DNA of 64,000 bases from CAZWSC01 sp964636385 (GTDB lineage: Bacteria; Eisenbacteria; RBG-16-71-46; CAIMUX01): contig CAZWSC010000047.1 in NCBI GenBank assembly GCA_964636385.1, positions 38,594-102,593 on the forward strand. Reading direction: 5' to 3'. The notes below the pieces were generated by a model that worked only from the letters and a program-made list of their open reading frames with translations, did not search any database and was not told the DNA's origin. Below, one piece after another: positions 40,822 to 49,182 of this stretch (position 1 is the stretch's first letter; every line of letters starts with the position of its first letter). A program made the translations under genes and the position numbers.

Positions 40822-41570
40822 CAGAAACTCTCCTCCACCAGTGTGCCGACAGCCTCTCCCCCGACGGCCCGGACCAGATTCCCGGGCGTACAGATATTGA
40901 ACACCGTGATGGGAAGGCGGTGTTCCCTGGCCAGCGTGACCGCGGTCAGATCCATGACACGAAGCCTCTGGTCCAGAACCTGCCTGTACGTGAGCCGCTC
41001 GAACCTGGACGCCCCGGGATCCAGCGCCGGATCGGCCGAGTAGACCCCGTCCACCTTGGTACCCTTGTACAGCATCGAGCACCCTGTCTCGAGCGCGCGC
41101 AGCACGGCTGCTGTGTCGGTGCTGAAGTATGGATTGCCGGTTCCCCCGGCCATGATGACAACGCGCCCCTCTTCGAGGTGTCTGACCGCAGAGCGCTGCG
41201 TGTAGGGCTCGGCAGCCTGCTCCATTCTCAGGGCGGAGAGAACCCGGGCGGGGACTCCGTCCCTTTCCAGGGAGTCCTGCACGGCCAGCGCGTTGATCAC
41301 GGTCGCGAGCATCCCGATCGTATCGGCGCCCACCCGATCCATGCCGGAGCGGCTGAGGGCCTCGCCGCGGATGAAGTTGCCTCCGCCAATCACCATGGCA
41401 ATCCCGACCCCGAGCCCGGAGACCTCGCGGAGCTGCGAAGCAATCGAAGCCAGCACGCCCGGGTCCAGGCCATGCCTGGCCTCGCCGCCCAGAATCTCCC
41501 CGCTCAGCTTAATCAACACCCTCCGGCAGCCGGAGGGACCCGCGGGACTGTCCGACTCGCCGCGGGTCAT
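40821..41570 (-). CDS. pyrH: UMP kinase
   Basis: A 249-residue UMP kinase of the amino-acid-kinase fold, hexameric in relatives. Motifs are VLIKLSGEILGGEARHGLD, AMVIGGGNFIRGE, MDRVGADTIGMLATVINALA, GGTGNPYFSTDTAAVLRALE and KGTKVDGVYSADP. About 15 extra polar residues (MTRGESDSPAGPSGC) precede the core. It lies 3 nt after tsf in the standard rpsB-tsf-pyrH-frr order and supplies UDP for RNA and cell-wall precursors. Confidence 0.97.
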   Translation of the reverse strand: MTRGESDSPAGPSGCRRVLIKLSGEILGGEARHGLDPGVLASIASQLREVSGLGVGIAMVIGGGNFIRGEALSRSGMDRVGADTIGMLATVINALAVQDSLERDGVPARVLSALRMEQAAEPYTQRSAVRHLEEGRVVIMAGGTGNPYFSTDTAAVLRALETGCSMLYKGTKVDGVYSADPALDPGASRFERLTYRQVLDQRLRVMDLTAVTLAREHRLPITVFNICTPGNLVRAVGGEAVGTLVEESF

Positions 41571-41573
41571 CCC

Positions 41574-42173
41574 CTACTGGTCCAGGCCGATCTGAAACCG
41601 GACGAAGCGGTTGATCCGCGTATTCTCGCCCAGCTTGGCGATCAGTTCGGTGAGCAGCATCTGGATCGTCCTGTCAGGATCCTTCACGAACGGCTGCTCG
41701 AGAAGGACAAACTCGGCGAACCACTTGTTCATGCGCCCTTCGACGATCTTGGGCCAGACCGCTTCCGGCTTGCCGGATGCCTTTGCCTGCTCCGTGTAGA
41801 TAGCCCGTTCGCTCTCGAGGAGTTTCGGATCCACATCGTCGCGGGAAACGGAGACAGGTGCAGCCGCGGCTATGTGCAGGGCCACATCGTGCACGAAGTT
41901 CTTGAAGTCGTCGGTGCGGGCCACGAAGTCGGTTTCGCAGTTCACCTCGAGGAGCACCCCCACGCGGCCGCCCGGGTGAATGTAGGCCTCGACAAGACCC
42001 TGGCCTGTGGATCGGCCGATCTTCTTCTCAGCCGCGGCTTCGCCGCTCTTGCGGAGTTGCTCTACAGCCTTCTCGAGATCGCCACCAGTCTCCTCAAGCG
42101 CCTTCTTGCAGGTCATCATGCCGGCGCCTGTTTTCTCGCGCAGTTCCCTCACCTTTTCGGCCGATACTGACAT
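41574..42173 (-). CDS. tsf: Elongation factor Ts, short form
   Basis: A 199-residue EF-Ts, the guanine-nucleotide exchange factor for EF-Tu. The UBA-like N-terminus with VRELREKTGAGMMTCKKALE, the core motif VEAYIHPGGRVGVLLEVNCE and TDFVARTDDFKNFVHDVALH are canonical. At 199 residues it is the short form found in Thermus and many deep lineages; the E. coli protein is about 280. ATG at 42173 follows AAGGAGAGC; the larger open frame starts far upstream in the rpsB region and is not credible. Confidence 0.96.
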   Translation of the reverse strand: MSVSAEKVRELREKTGAGMMTCKKALEETGGDLEKAVEQLRKSGEAAAEKKIGRSTGQGLVEAYIHPGGRVGVLLEVNCETDFVARTDDFKNFVHDVALHIAAAAPVSVSRDDVDPKLLESERAIYTEQAKASGKPEAVWPKIVEGRMNKWFAEFVLLEQPFVKDPDRTIQMLLTELIAKLGENTRINRFVRFQIGLDQ

Positions 42174-42240
42174 TCTTGCTCTCCTTGAGTTGCTGTGTCC
42201 CCGACCCGGGGACTGAGTTGATCGCCCGGACCAGCCCGGA

Positions 42241-42999
42241 CTAGGCGCCGGGGGACGGCGCCGGAAGTTCCTCTGACTCGGCCGACCCTTCGGCCTCGCC
42301 CCCGCGTGAGGGCCGGTCACTGGCGCGCGCCTCCTGGGCAGTATCGGCCACGAACCTGGCGAAGAGACGTATGCTGCGGATCGCGTCGTCATTGCCGGGG
42401 ATCGCGAGTGTCACATCCCCCGGATCGCAGTTCGTGTCGACCACGCCGAGGACAGGAATGCCTAGTCGCTTGGCTTCGGCAACCGCGATCTGCTCCTTCT
42501 TTGTGTCGACGACGAACATCAGCCCGGGGAGACGGTTCATCTCCTTTATGCCGCTGAAGATCTTCTCGAGCTGCAGACGCTTCTTCTCGAGGCGGATGAC
42601 CTCCTTCTTGGAAAGCTTCTCGAAGGTGCCGTCATCCCGCATCCGCTCAAGGGAACGCAGGTAGCGGATGCTCATCTTGATCGTCTGGAAGTTGGTCAGC
42701 ATCCCTCCGAGCCAGCGCTCGGTCACGAAGTAGTTGCCGCAGCGGCGGGCCTCTTCGGCCATGACGCTCTGGGCCTGCTTCTTGGTGCCGACAAAGAGAA
42801 TGCCGTCGCCGGCTTTCGCGATCTGGGATACCATCTGGCGGGCCCTGTCCACAGCCTCCATCGTCTTCTGAAGATCGATGATGTGGATCTTGTTCCGCTC
42901 CATGAAGATGTACGGCTTCATCTTGGGGTTCCAGCGACGGGTCTGGTGCCCGAAGTGTACGCCCGCCTCGAGAAGCTCGCGCATTGTGACGGTTGCCAT
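42241..42999 (-). CDS. rpsB: 30S ribosomal protein S2
   Basis: A 252-residue S2 protein. The N-terminal MRELLEAGVHFGHQTRRWNP, PYIFMERNKIHIIDLQKT, RWLGGMLTNFQTIK and IPVLGVVDTNCDP are invariant. The last 30 residues are an acidic Ser/Glu/Pro tail as in many bacteria. ATG at 42999 has GAGGT upstream; a much longer open frame continues past it but does not match S2. It follows rpsI by 154 nt, a larger gap that could hold an internal promoter, though none was recognised. Confidence 0.98.
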   Translation of the reverse strand: MATVTMRELLEAGVHFGHQTRRWNPKMKPYIFMERNKIHIIDLQKTMEAVDRARQMVSQIAKAGDGILFVGTKKQAQSVMAEEARRCGNYFVTERWLGGMLTNFQTIKMSIRYLRSLERMRDDGTFEKLSKKEVIRLEKKRLQLEKIFSGIKEMNRLPGLMFVVDTKKEQIAVAEAKRLGIPVLGVVDTNCDPGDVTLAIPGNDDAIRSIRLFARFVADTAQEARASDRPSRGGEAEGSAESEELPAPSPGA

Positions 43000-43153
43000 G
43001 ATGGCGACCTCGCTTTCTGTGAGCAGTTTGTGCCTCGGTCCCCCGGCCCCCCAATGGGAGAACCGCTCTGGGGAACGTGTGTATTTCGCCGGTCTGATGG
43101 ACCGCGCTGGCCTGCAGCGCAGTCCCGCGCCGGCCATCCGGAGATGGCAGCGA

Positions 43154-43549
43154 CTAACGCTTCGAGAACTGGAAGCGCTTGCGGGCTCCCGGCTGCCCGT
43201 ACTTCTTTCTTTCCTTCATCCGCGGATCGCGTGTCAGAAGCCCGTCCTTGTCCAGCGCGGGCTTCAGACCGGGATCGTATTCCTTGAGCGCGCGGGAGAT
43301 CCCGAGGCTGATGGCCCCGGCCTGGCCGGATGTGCCACCGCCGTCCACCAGGCAGAACATGTCGAACTTCGCGGCCGTCTCAGTGACCATGAAGGGACGG
43401 TTGGCCTGCAGGACCAGGATCTCGCGGGGGAAATGGACTTCCAGATCCCTGCCGTTCACGATCCGCTTGCCGGTGCCCGGAACGATGCGCACACGCGCGA
43501 CAGATGACTTGCGGCGTCCGGTTCCCAGGTACACCGTCTTCTGTGCCAT
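43154..43549 (-). CDS. rpsI: 30S ribosomal protein S9
   Basis: A 131-residue S9 protein with GTGRRKSSVARVR, FMVTETAAKFDMFCLVDGGG, and the invariant basic tail RKKYGQPGARKRFQFSKR that reaches the P-site tRNA. ATG at 43549 is chosen with GGAGG 10 nt before it; an in-frame TTG at 43558 is too close to the site. Its gene is 25 nt downstream of rplM, the universal pair. Confidence 0.98.
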   Translation of the reverse strand: MAQKTVYLGTGRRKSSVARVRIVPGTGKRIVNGRDLEVHFPREILVLQANRPFMVTETAAKFDMFCLVDGGGTSGQAGAISLGISRALKEYDPGLKPALDKDGLLTRDPRMKERKKYGQPGARKRFQFSKR

Positions 43550-43574
43550 ATTCGTCAATCCTCCGATTCAGGAA

Positions 43575-44036
43575 CTACTTTGCCTGCGGAAAACTCTTTC
43601 CCTGTCCGCCCAGGGTGTAAGGAATCGGTTCCTGCGCGTCGTGTGGATGCGCGGGACCTCGGTAGACCTTCAGCTTGCGCACCATCTGGCGGCCCAGGGG
43701 GCCCTTGGGAAGCATCCCCCATACCGCATCGCGCACAACTTCCTCCGGTTCCTTCGTCAGGCGGTTGGCCAGACGCTCGAACCTGGTGCCGCCGGGATAC
43801 CCGGTGTGGCGGAAGTAGGTCTTCTGTTCAATCTTGCGCCCGGTCAGCGCTACGTCGCCGGCGTTGATGACGACAACGTGGTCTCCAGTGTCCAGGTAGG
43901 GCACATAGAGAGGATTCCACTTGCCGCGAAGCAGGCACGCGATCTCACTGGCCATGCGGCCGAGGATCTGCCCCTTCGCGTCCACCAGGAACCACCGGCG
44001 TTCAACATCCTTCGCCTTGGTGGCATAGGTACCCAT
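43575..44036 (-). CDS. rplM: 50S ribosomal protein L13
   Basis: A 153-residue L13 protein: WFLVDAKGQILGRMASEIAC, VPYLDTGDHVVVINAGDVAL, YFRHTGYPGG and the closing WGMLPKGPLGRQMVRKLKVY with PIPYTL are all canonical. ATG at 44036 follows GAGGAGGAG at ideal spacing. It opens the ribosomal/isoprenoid/outer-membrane operon and has its own strong promoter at 44080-44108, so transcription of the whole block to uvrD can start here. Confidence 0.98.
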   Translation of the reverse strand: MGTYATKAKDVERRWFLVDAKGQILGRMASEIACLLRGKWNPLYVPYLDTGDHVVVINAGDVALTGRKIEQKTYFRHTGYPGGTRFERLANRLTKEPEEVVRDAVWGMLPKGPLGRQMVRKLKVYRGPAHPHDAQEPIPYTLGGQGKSFPQAK

Positions 44037-44079
44037 CCGTCGACTCCTCCTCAAAACCTGTCTTTCGCACAAAGTAGTG

Positions 44080-44108
44080 AATCTATTCCGGCTGAACGGA
44101 GATGTCAA
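44080..44108 (-). promoter_or_regulatory. Strong sigma70-type promoter of the rplM operon
   Basis: On the minus strand a perfect TTGACA (-35) and TAGATT (-10, 4/6) are separated by exactly 17 nt. Predicted transcription begins about 37 nt before the rplM ATG, leaving room for its GAGGAGGAG ribosome site. It lies in the 128-nt gap after mtnA. Confidence 0.8.
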
Positions 44109-44164
44109 GCGTCTACTCGCCGCCCCTGCACGGAACTCCGGGCGGCACGGGGTGCCGTGACCGA

Positions 44165-45202
44165 TCAGGGCCGGAACGGCGGGTGCTCCACCTCCCGCTC
44201 GGTGACCCACCCGGATACCAGCGCCGCAGGGGTCACGTCGAATGCCGGGTTCCAGGCCCGCGCGCCCGCGGGAGCCGCAGGCCTCCCTGCGCACAAGAGG
44301 ACCTCCTCCTCCGCCCGCAACTCGATCGGTATCCGCAACCCGTCCTCAAGTGACAGGTCGAACGAAGACCGGGGCGCAACGACGTAGAAAGGCACGCCGA
44401 ACTCCCTTGCCGCCAGGGCGAGGGTGAAGGTGCCCAGTTTGTTCGCCGTATCCCCGTTTGCGGCAACGCGATCCGCTCCCACGAGGACTGCGTCGATACT
44501 CTGCGTTCTGAAGAGCCAGGCAGCCGCCCCGTCTGCCTGGATGGCGTAAGGTATCCCGGCCCTCTGCAGCTCCCACGCTGTGAGGCGAGATCCCTGCAGG
44601 AGAGGCCTCGTCTCGTCCACGTGGACGAAGACCCCCCTTCCGCGCCGCGCGGCTTCCAGGACAACGCCAAGGGCTGTCCCCCCTCCCGCCGTGGCCAGCC
44701 CGCCTGTGTTGCAATGCGTCACCACGCGCGCCGGATCCGGAAGCAGCTTCATACCGTGTTCGCCCATCGCAGCCGAGAGGTGGAGGTCCTCCTCCAGGAT
44801 CCTCTCCCCCTCAGCCAGCAGAGCCTGCACAAGCTCCTCCGGCGAGCCTCCATCCCCTGCCCGCCGGCGAACCGCCTCCACCGCCAGATTGCAGGCCCAG
44901 GAAAGGTTCACTGCCGTCGGCCTTGCAGAGCTCAACCGGGCTGCGGCTGCTTCGAGATCCTCCAGGAAGGCGCCGGCGTCACACCTTCGGAAACCCCGGG
45001 ATGCGGCCGCCAGACCCAGTGCCCCGGCGATCCCGATGGCCGGAGCTCCACGCACGGCAAGACGTCCTATGGCATCGGCCACCTCATCCAGCGTCTCCAG
45101 CTCCAGGTATACCTCACGGTCCGGAAGGAGGGTCTGATCCAGTATCCGAACCCTCCCGTTCCTCCAGCGGACAGTCTCCAGGATCGTCCTCCCGGCGGTC
45201 AC
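44165..45202 (-). CDS. mtnA: S-methyl-5-thioribose-1-phosphate isomerase
   Basis: A 345-residue enzyme of the methionine-salvage pathway isomerising MTR-1-P to methylthioribulose-1-P. VRGAPAIGIAGALGLA, VNLSWACNLAVE, THCNTGGLATAGGGTALGV (catalytic Cys) and DAVLVGADRVAANGDTANKLGT (catalytic Asp) are complete. The GTG start at 45202 has GGAGG 7 nt before it and overlaps the maf stop by 4 nt (GTGA). Aldolase-type isoprenoid shunts also use MtnA homologues, but no RuBisCO-like gene is in the window. It is last in a dtd-maf-mtnA set, each pair overlapping by 4 nt. Confidence 0.95.
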   Translation of the reverse strand: MTAGRTILETVRWRNGRVRILDQTLLPDREVYLELETLDEVADAIGRLAVRGAPAIGIAGALGLAAASRGFRRCDAGAFLEDLEAAAARLSSARPTAVNLSWACNLAVEAVRRRAGDGGSPEELVQALLAEGERILEEDLHLSAAMGEHGMKLLPDPARVVTHCNTGGLATAGGGTALGVVLEAARRGRGVFVHVDETRPLLQGSRLTAWELQRAGIPYAIQADGAAAWLFRTQSIDAVLVGADRVAANGDTANKLGTFTLALAAREFGVPFYVVAPRSSFDLSLEDGLRIPIELRAEEEVLLCAGRPAAPAGARAWNPAFDVTPAALVSGWVTEREVEHPPFRP

Positions 45203-45858
45203 GATCCGGCCTCCAGCTCCAGGCAGATCCGGCGCAGGGCTGCGAGTGGAAGGCCCATCACGTTGAAGAAATCCCCCTCGATCCTCGGGACGAATATCCC
45301 GCCCCATCCCTGAATTCCGTAGGCACCGGCCTTGTCCATGGGCTCGAGGGTGTCCAGGTAGACCTCCATCTCCTCGCGGCCAAGCCGGTCGAAGAAGACC
45401 CTGGAGGCTTCCGACGTGATCGCCCTGCGTCCGTCGGCTGTCCGGATGAGGGCCAGGCCGCTCCAGACGAGGTGCCACCGCCCTCCGATGGTCTCGAGCA
45501 GACGCACCGCATGATCCCGATCCTCCGGCTGTTCGAGAACCTCACCTTCAACCTCGACCACGGTGTCCGCCCCGAGGCACGCATAGGCGCCCATCCGGCC
45601 GGCCTGCGACAGTGCGGCCTCCGCCTTCTGTCCGGCCAGCCGGATCACGTAATCCTGCGGGCTCTCCCCGGTGGTCCGATTCCCCTCCGGAACGGATGTG
45701 GGAAGGACCAGTATCGGGACCTTCAGGCGGTCCAGAAGTTCCCGCCGTCTCGGGGACCGCGAAGCCAGGGCAAGGGGCCCCCGCCGCAGGCCGAGAAGGC
45801 GCAGCCCCGGCCCGAGAGCGTCAGGGTGCAGGCCGGGCGCCGGATTCAACTGACTCAC
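45199..45858 (-). CDS. maf: Maf-family nucleotide pyrophosphatase
   Basis: A 219-residue house-cleaning pyrophosphatase that removes non-canonical or modified NTPs (dTTP/UTP or m7GTP types). The signature LALASRSPRRRELLDRL and the catalytic region CLGADTVVEVEGEVLEQPED are clear, as is DKAGAYGIQGWGGIFVPRIE. A leading extension of about 29 residues precedes the usual start. The GTG at 45858 overlaps the dtd stop (GTGA). The choice of subtype (YhdE or YceF) cannot be fixed by reading alone. Confidence 0.93.
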   Translation of the reverse strand: MSQLNPAPGLHPDALGPGLRLLGLRRGPLALASRSPRRRELLDRLKVPILVLPTSVPEGNRTTGESPQDYVIRLAGQKAEAALSQAGRMGAYACLGADTVVEVEGEVLEQPEDRDHAVRLLETIGGRWHLVWSGLALIRTADGRRAITSEASRVFFDRLGREEMEVYLDTLEPMDKAGAYGIQGWGGIFVPRIEGDFFNVMGLPLAALRRICLELEAGS

Positions 45859-46319
45859 TCGCACCCCTTCCGGCTTCTCTGCCCGGAGTCGATCAGCAAC
45901 GTGACCGGTCCATCGTTCACCAGCTCCACCTCCATCCTGGCCTGGAACACCCCTGTCTCGACCTTCACGCCCATGGTGGCGGCCTCGGCAACGAACTTCT
46001 CGTAGAGGCGGTTGGCCACCCCGGGCTCCGCTGCCGCCACAAAGGACGGCCGGCGGCCCTTCGCGCAGTCTCCCATAAGCGTGAACTGCGACACCACGAG
46101 CATCCCTCCCCCGACCTCCTCCAGGCCCAGGTTCATCTTCCCGTCCGGATCGTTGAACACCCGCAGGGCAGCGCACTTCCTCGCAAGCCAGACGGCGTCC
46201 CCTTCGGTGTCCCCCTGCCGCACGCCCAGAAGTATCAGGAAGCCGCGCCGGATGCTGCCCGTCACCTCTCCCGATACCCGCACCTCGGCCCGGGAGACCC
46301 TCTGTACTACAGCCAGCAT
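45855..46319 (-). CDS. dtd: D-aminoacyl-tRNA deacylase
   Basis: A 154-residue enzyme that hydrolyses D-amino acids from tRNA. It begins MLAVVQRVSRAEVRVSGEVTG, has the catalytic SQFTLMGDCAKGRRPSF and the cross-subunit Gly-cisPro motif NDGPVT near the end. Its length matches the family (about 145-150). The ATG at 46319 has AAGGAG 11 nt upstream. It is the first of the tightly overlapping dtd-maf-mtnA set. Confidence 0.96.
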   Translation of the reverse strand: MLAVVQRVSRAEVRVSGEVTGSIRRGFLILLGVRQGDTEGDAVWLARKCAALRVFNDPDGKMNLGLEEVGGGMLVVSQFTLMGDCAKGRRPSFVAAAEPGVANRLYEKFVAEAATMGVKVETGVFQARMEVELVNDGPVTLLIDSGQRSRKGCE

Positions 46320-46363
46320 CTGCCCGACTGCTCCTTTCCCGCAGGTCCTGTGTGGGGTTAACG

Positions 46364-46978
46364 CTAAGGCATCACCAGGTTCAGGCCACCGTAGACCGAA
46401 AACGCCCTGGGTGTGTAGCTGTCCTCGGCCTTCTCGAACCGGCTCTCGGCGAAGGCGGATACCGGAAGTATGGGGAGCTTGAAGGATGCCCCGACGAGCC
46501 CGTGCCATGAGAAGGCGCTCCTGTCCTCCCCGCTTCTGCCGACGAAGTCCCGGATCTCTTCGGTGACCTCATCCACCAGTGGCTTGATGCTGGTTTCGGC
46601 GAACCGCCCCCCCAGGCCCGCGCCGGCGTATACCCCGAACGGTCCGGCGATGACAGGGAGCAGCCTCAGCCGCACCGATGCGAACAGGGACAGATCGCTC
46701 CACTCCGCCTTTCCGTCGAAGAGCTCACCCGCTTCCCCCACATCCTCGAACCTGATCGTCTCGCTGCGGCTTTCGCCCGCAACACACAGCGTCACGCGAG
46801 GAAGGATCGGGATTACAGCCTGAAGCCCAAGGAGCGCAACCCCGCCGACATCCCCCGATCCCCTGAAGATGCCCCCCTTCATGTCGCTGTAGCCTGCTCG
46901 AAAACCGACCTCGGTTCCTGCCTGTGCTCCCCCTGCCACGACAGCCGTGAGAAGCGCCAGGGCGGCAATTCGTCTCAT
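46364..46978 (-). CDS. Predicted outer-membrane beta-barrel protein
   Basis: A 204-residue exported protein with a clean signal peptide (RRIAALALLTAVVAGGAQA) and a body of alternating hydrophobic beta strands, with glycine-rich turns such as GVYAGAGLGGRF and closing SVYGGLNLVMP. The pattern fits an 8- or 10-strand outer-membrane barrel of the OmpW/OmpX-like or porin-family_6 group. No enzyme motif is seen. Its ATG overlaps the RelA/SpoT stop by 4 nt (ATGA), so expression is coupled to a stringent-response gene, probably by operon compaction rather than function. Confidence 0.75.
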   Translation of the reverse strand: MRRIAALALLTAVVAGGAQAGTEVGFRAGYSDMKGGIFRGSGDVGGVALLGLQAVIPILPRVTLCVAGESRSETIRFEDVGEAGELFDGKAEWSDLSLFASVRLRLLPVIAGPFGVYAGAGLGGRFAETSIKPLVDEVTEEIRDFVGRSGEDRSAFSWHGLVGASFKLPILPVSAFAESRFEKAEDSYTPRAFSVYGGLNLVMP

Positions 46979-49182
46979 GATCCCTCCGTCCCCTCCTGGG
47001 GTGTTACATCCTTGCGCTCCACTCTTCGGGTGCCCCTGACGGTCATGATGGCCTGCCTGACCTTCTCCAGGTGCGAGAGATTGCGCACTTCGACGAGGAG
47101 TTCCGCCACTGCTCCCCCCCCGTCCACAGAGTCCATGTTGATGTGCCGGATATCAGTCCCTGTTCTGTTGATGGCCGAGGCCAGGTCGGCGAGCATACCC
47201 GGCCTGTCGTCCACATGTATCCCTAGATGGGCAAGGAACAGCTGCTCCCTTTCCACATCCCAGGTCAGATCGACCCTTCTCTCCTTCTCGACCCGGTCGT
47301 CGAAGGTGTTCGGGCAGTCCTGCCGATGAACCGAAACCCCGCGCCCGCGTGTGATGATGCCGGTGATCGGATCCCCCGGAACGGGCCTGCAGCACTGCGC
47401 CATGCTGACCATCAGTGACGATATGCCCTGTATCCTCACACCCCCGGATGCCCGGCGGGAGCGATCCGCGAACCCCTCCGGCTCCCTCTGGGGCGTTGGA
47501 GGCGCCGCAAGTTCCGGATAGATGCGTGTGACGACGTTGTCCGCGGAAAGGTGCCCCTCGCCCAGCTTGGCGAAGAGCAACGGCACGTCCGCCAGGCCGA
47601 AGGATTGTGCGACATCCAGGAGTTCGTCCTCCGGCGGGATCTTACGGCGACGCTTCCTGAGCAGGCGGGCCAGGATCTCCCGGCCCAGTGTGATCGACTC
47701 CGCCAGCCTCTGCTGCTTGAGCCAGTACCGGACCTTCGCGCGGGCCCTGCTGGTCCGTACAACCTTCAGCCAGTCTTCGCTGGGAGTGGCGGAGGCGCTG
47801 GTCAGGATCTCCACCATGTCCCCGCTCTTCAGCTCGTATCTCAGGGAGACCAGGCGCCCGTTGACCCTCGCCCCCACGCAATGGTTCCCCACGTCCGAGT
47901 GAACGGCGTATGCGAAGTCGATCGGTGTGGCGCCCAGCGGCAGCTGCTTCAACTCCCCGCGCGGTGTGAATGCGAAGACCTCGTCGTGATACAGCGAGAT
48001 CTTCAGAAGGGCCATGAACTCCTTCGGATCGTCGGCATCCTCCTGCCACTCGGTTGTTCCGCGCACCACGAGGTCGCCGAGGTGACGCTCAAGCACGGGA
48101 TCGAGCCTGCCCCCCTCCTTGTATTTGTAGTGAGCGGCAATGCCGTACTCCGCCACCGCGTGCATCTGCCTGGTCCGGATCTGAATCTCCACCGGACGGC
48201 TGTCGGGGCCTATCACGGTGGTGTGTATCGACTGATACAGGTTGCTCTTCGGCGCGGCTATGTAGTCCCTGAAGCGGTGCTGCAGGTGATAGTACATGTC
48301 GTGTACAACACCCATCACGAGATAGCAGTCATTGCGTCTCTCGGTCAGTACCCGCAATCCCAGCAGGTCATAGATCTCGTGGAAACGCCCTCCGGTGCTC
48401 TGCATCTTGTTCCAGATCGACAGAAACGACTTGGGCCGCCCGATCACCTCAGCCCTGATCGAATCCGCCTTCAGCCGCTGCATGAGGGGGGCGCGCACCT
48501 GCTCGATGATCCCCTCCCTCTCCTCGCGCTGGATTGCCACGAGCTCCTTGACCCTGCCGTAGTTCTCAGGTTCGAGATACTTGAAACTGAGGTCCTCCAG
48601 CTCCCACTTCATCTGCGCCATGCCGAGCCGGTGCGCGAGAGGGGCGTAGATCTCCCGTGTAACGGTCGCTATCGAGCGCCGCCTGTGCTCCTCCCTGATG
48701 CCGTCCAGGGAACGCATGTTGTGCAGGCGGTCGGCCAGCTTGATCAGGATAACGCGGATGTCCTTCGCCATGGAGAGGAGCATCTTCCGGAAGTTCTCCG
48801 ACTGCTCCGCCTCCGGGCTCCCGAAAGGCAGCCCGCCTATCTTGGTCACACCGTCGACCAGGCTCACAACCTCCTCGCCGAAATCGGACACGAGCTGCTT
48901 CCGCGAGATGGAGAGGTTGTCCTCGAGCACATCGTGCAGAAGGGCCGCCTGCAGAATGATCGGATCCGCGCCCCGGTGGAGCATGTCCAGCAGGATGATC
49001 GCGACCTGGAGCGGATGGACCACGTAGGGCTCTCCCGAGTCGCGGTACTGCATCGCGTGGGCTGACTTGGCGAAGGCAAGCGCCTTGCTGATCTTCGGGG
49101 CGTGTGGTCCCAGCCCGCGGCGGTCCAGTTGCTCGAACAGCAGCCGCTCGATCTGCTCAACCTCTTGAATGGTGTTCGCCAA
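46975..49182 (-). CDS. Bifunctional (p)ppGpp synthetase/hydrolase RelA/SpoT family
   Basis: A 735-residue stringent-response enzyme. It has an HD hydrolase domain (YVVHPLQVAIILLDMLHR then LLHDVLEDN), a synthetase domain (GRPKSFLSIWNKMQ; YIAAPKSNLYQSIHTTVIG; RTRQMHAVAEYGIAAHYKYK), a TGS domain (VFAFTPRGELKQLPLGATPIDFAYAVHSDVGN), and a C-terminal zinc-finger-like and ACT region. The intact HD motif argues for hydrolysis as well as synthesis (Rel/SpoT type, not RelA). The start is a TTG at 49182 with GGGAG 7 nt before it, lying 26 nt inside recJ; this gives the expected MANTIQEVEQIERLL helix. Confidence 0.95.
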   Translation of the reverse strand: MANTIQEVEQIERLLFEQLDRRGLGPHAPKISKALAFAKSAHAMQYRDSGEPYVVHPLQVAIILLDMLHRGADPIILQAALLHDVLEDNLSISRKQLVSDFGEEVVSLVDGVTKIGGLPFGSPEAEQSENFRKMLLSMAKDIRVILIKLADRLHNMRSLDGIREEHRRRSIATVTREIYAPLAHRLGMAQMKWELEDLSFKYLEPENYGRVKELVAIQREEREGIIEQVRAPLMQRLKADSIRAEVIGRPKSFLSIWNKMQSTGGRFHEIYDLLGLRVLTERRNDCYLVMGVVHDMYYHLQHRFRDYIAAPKSNLYQSIHTTVIGPDSRPVEIQIRTRQMHAVAEYGIAAHYKYKEGGRLDPVLERHLGDLVVRGTTEWQEDADDPKEFMALLKISLYHDEVFAFTPRGELKQLPLGATPIDFAYAVHSDVGNHCVGARVNGRLVSLRYELKSGDMVEILTSASATPSEDWLKVVRTSRARAKVRYWLKQQRLAESITLGREILARLLRKRRRKIPPEDELLDVAQSFGLADVPLLFAKLGEGHLSADNVVTRIYPELAAPPTPQREPEGFADRSRRASGGVRIQGISSLMVSMAQCCRPVPGDPITGIITRGRGVSVHRQDCPNTFDDRVEKERRVDLTWDVEREQLFLAHLGIHVDDRPGMLADLASAINRTGTDIRHINMDSVDGGGAVAELLVEVRNLSHLEKVRQAIMTVRGTRRVERKDVTPQEGTEGS

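Noticed and set aside
47551..49065. Plus-strand frame of about 500 codons opposite the RelA/SpoT gene
   Set aside because: Antisense of a well-conserved gene, with no ribosome site and no motifs.
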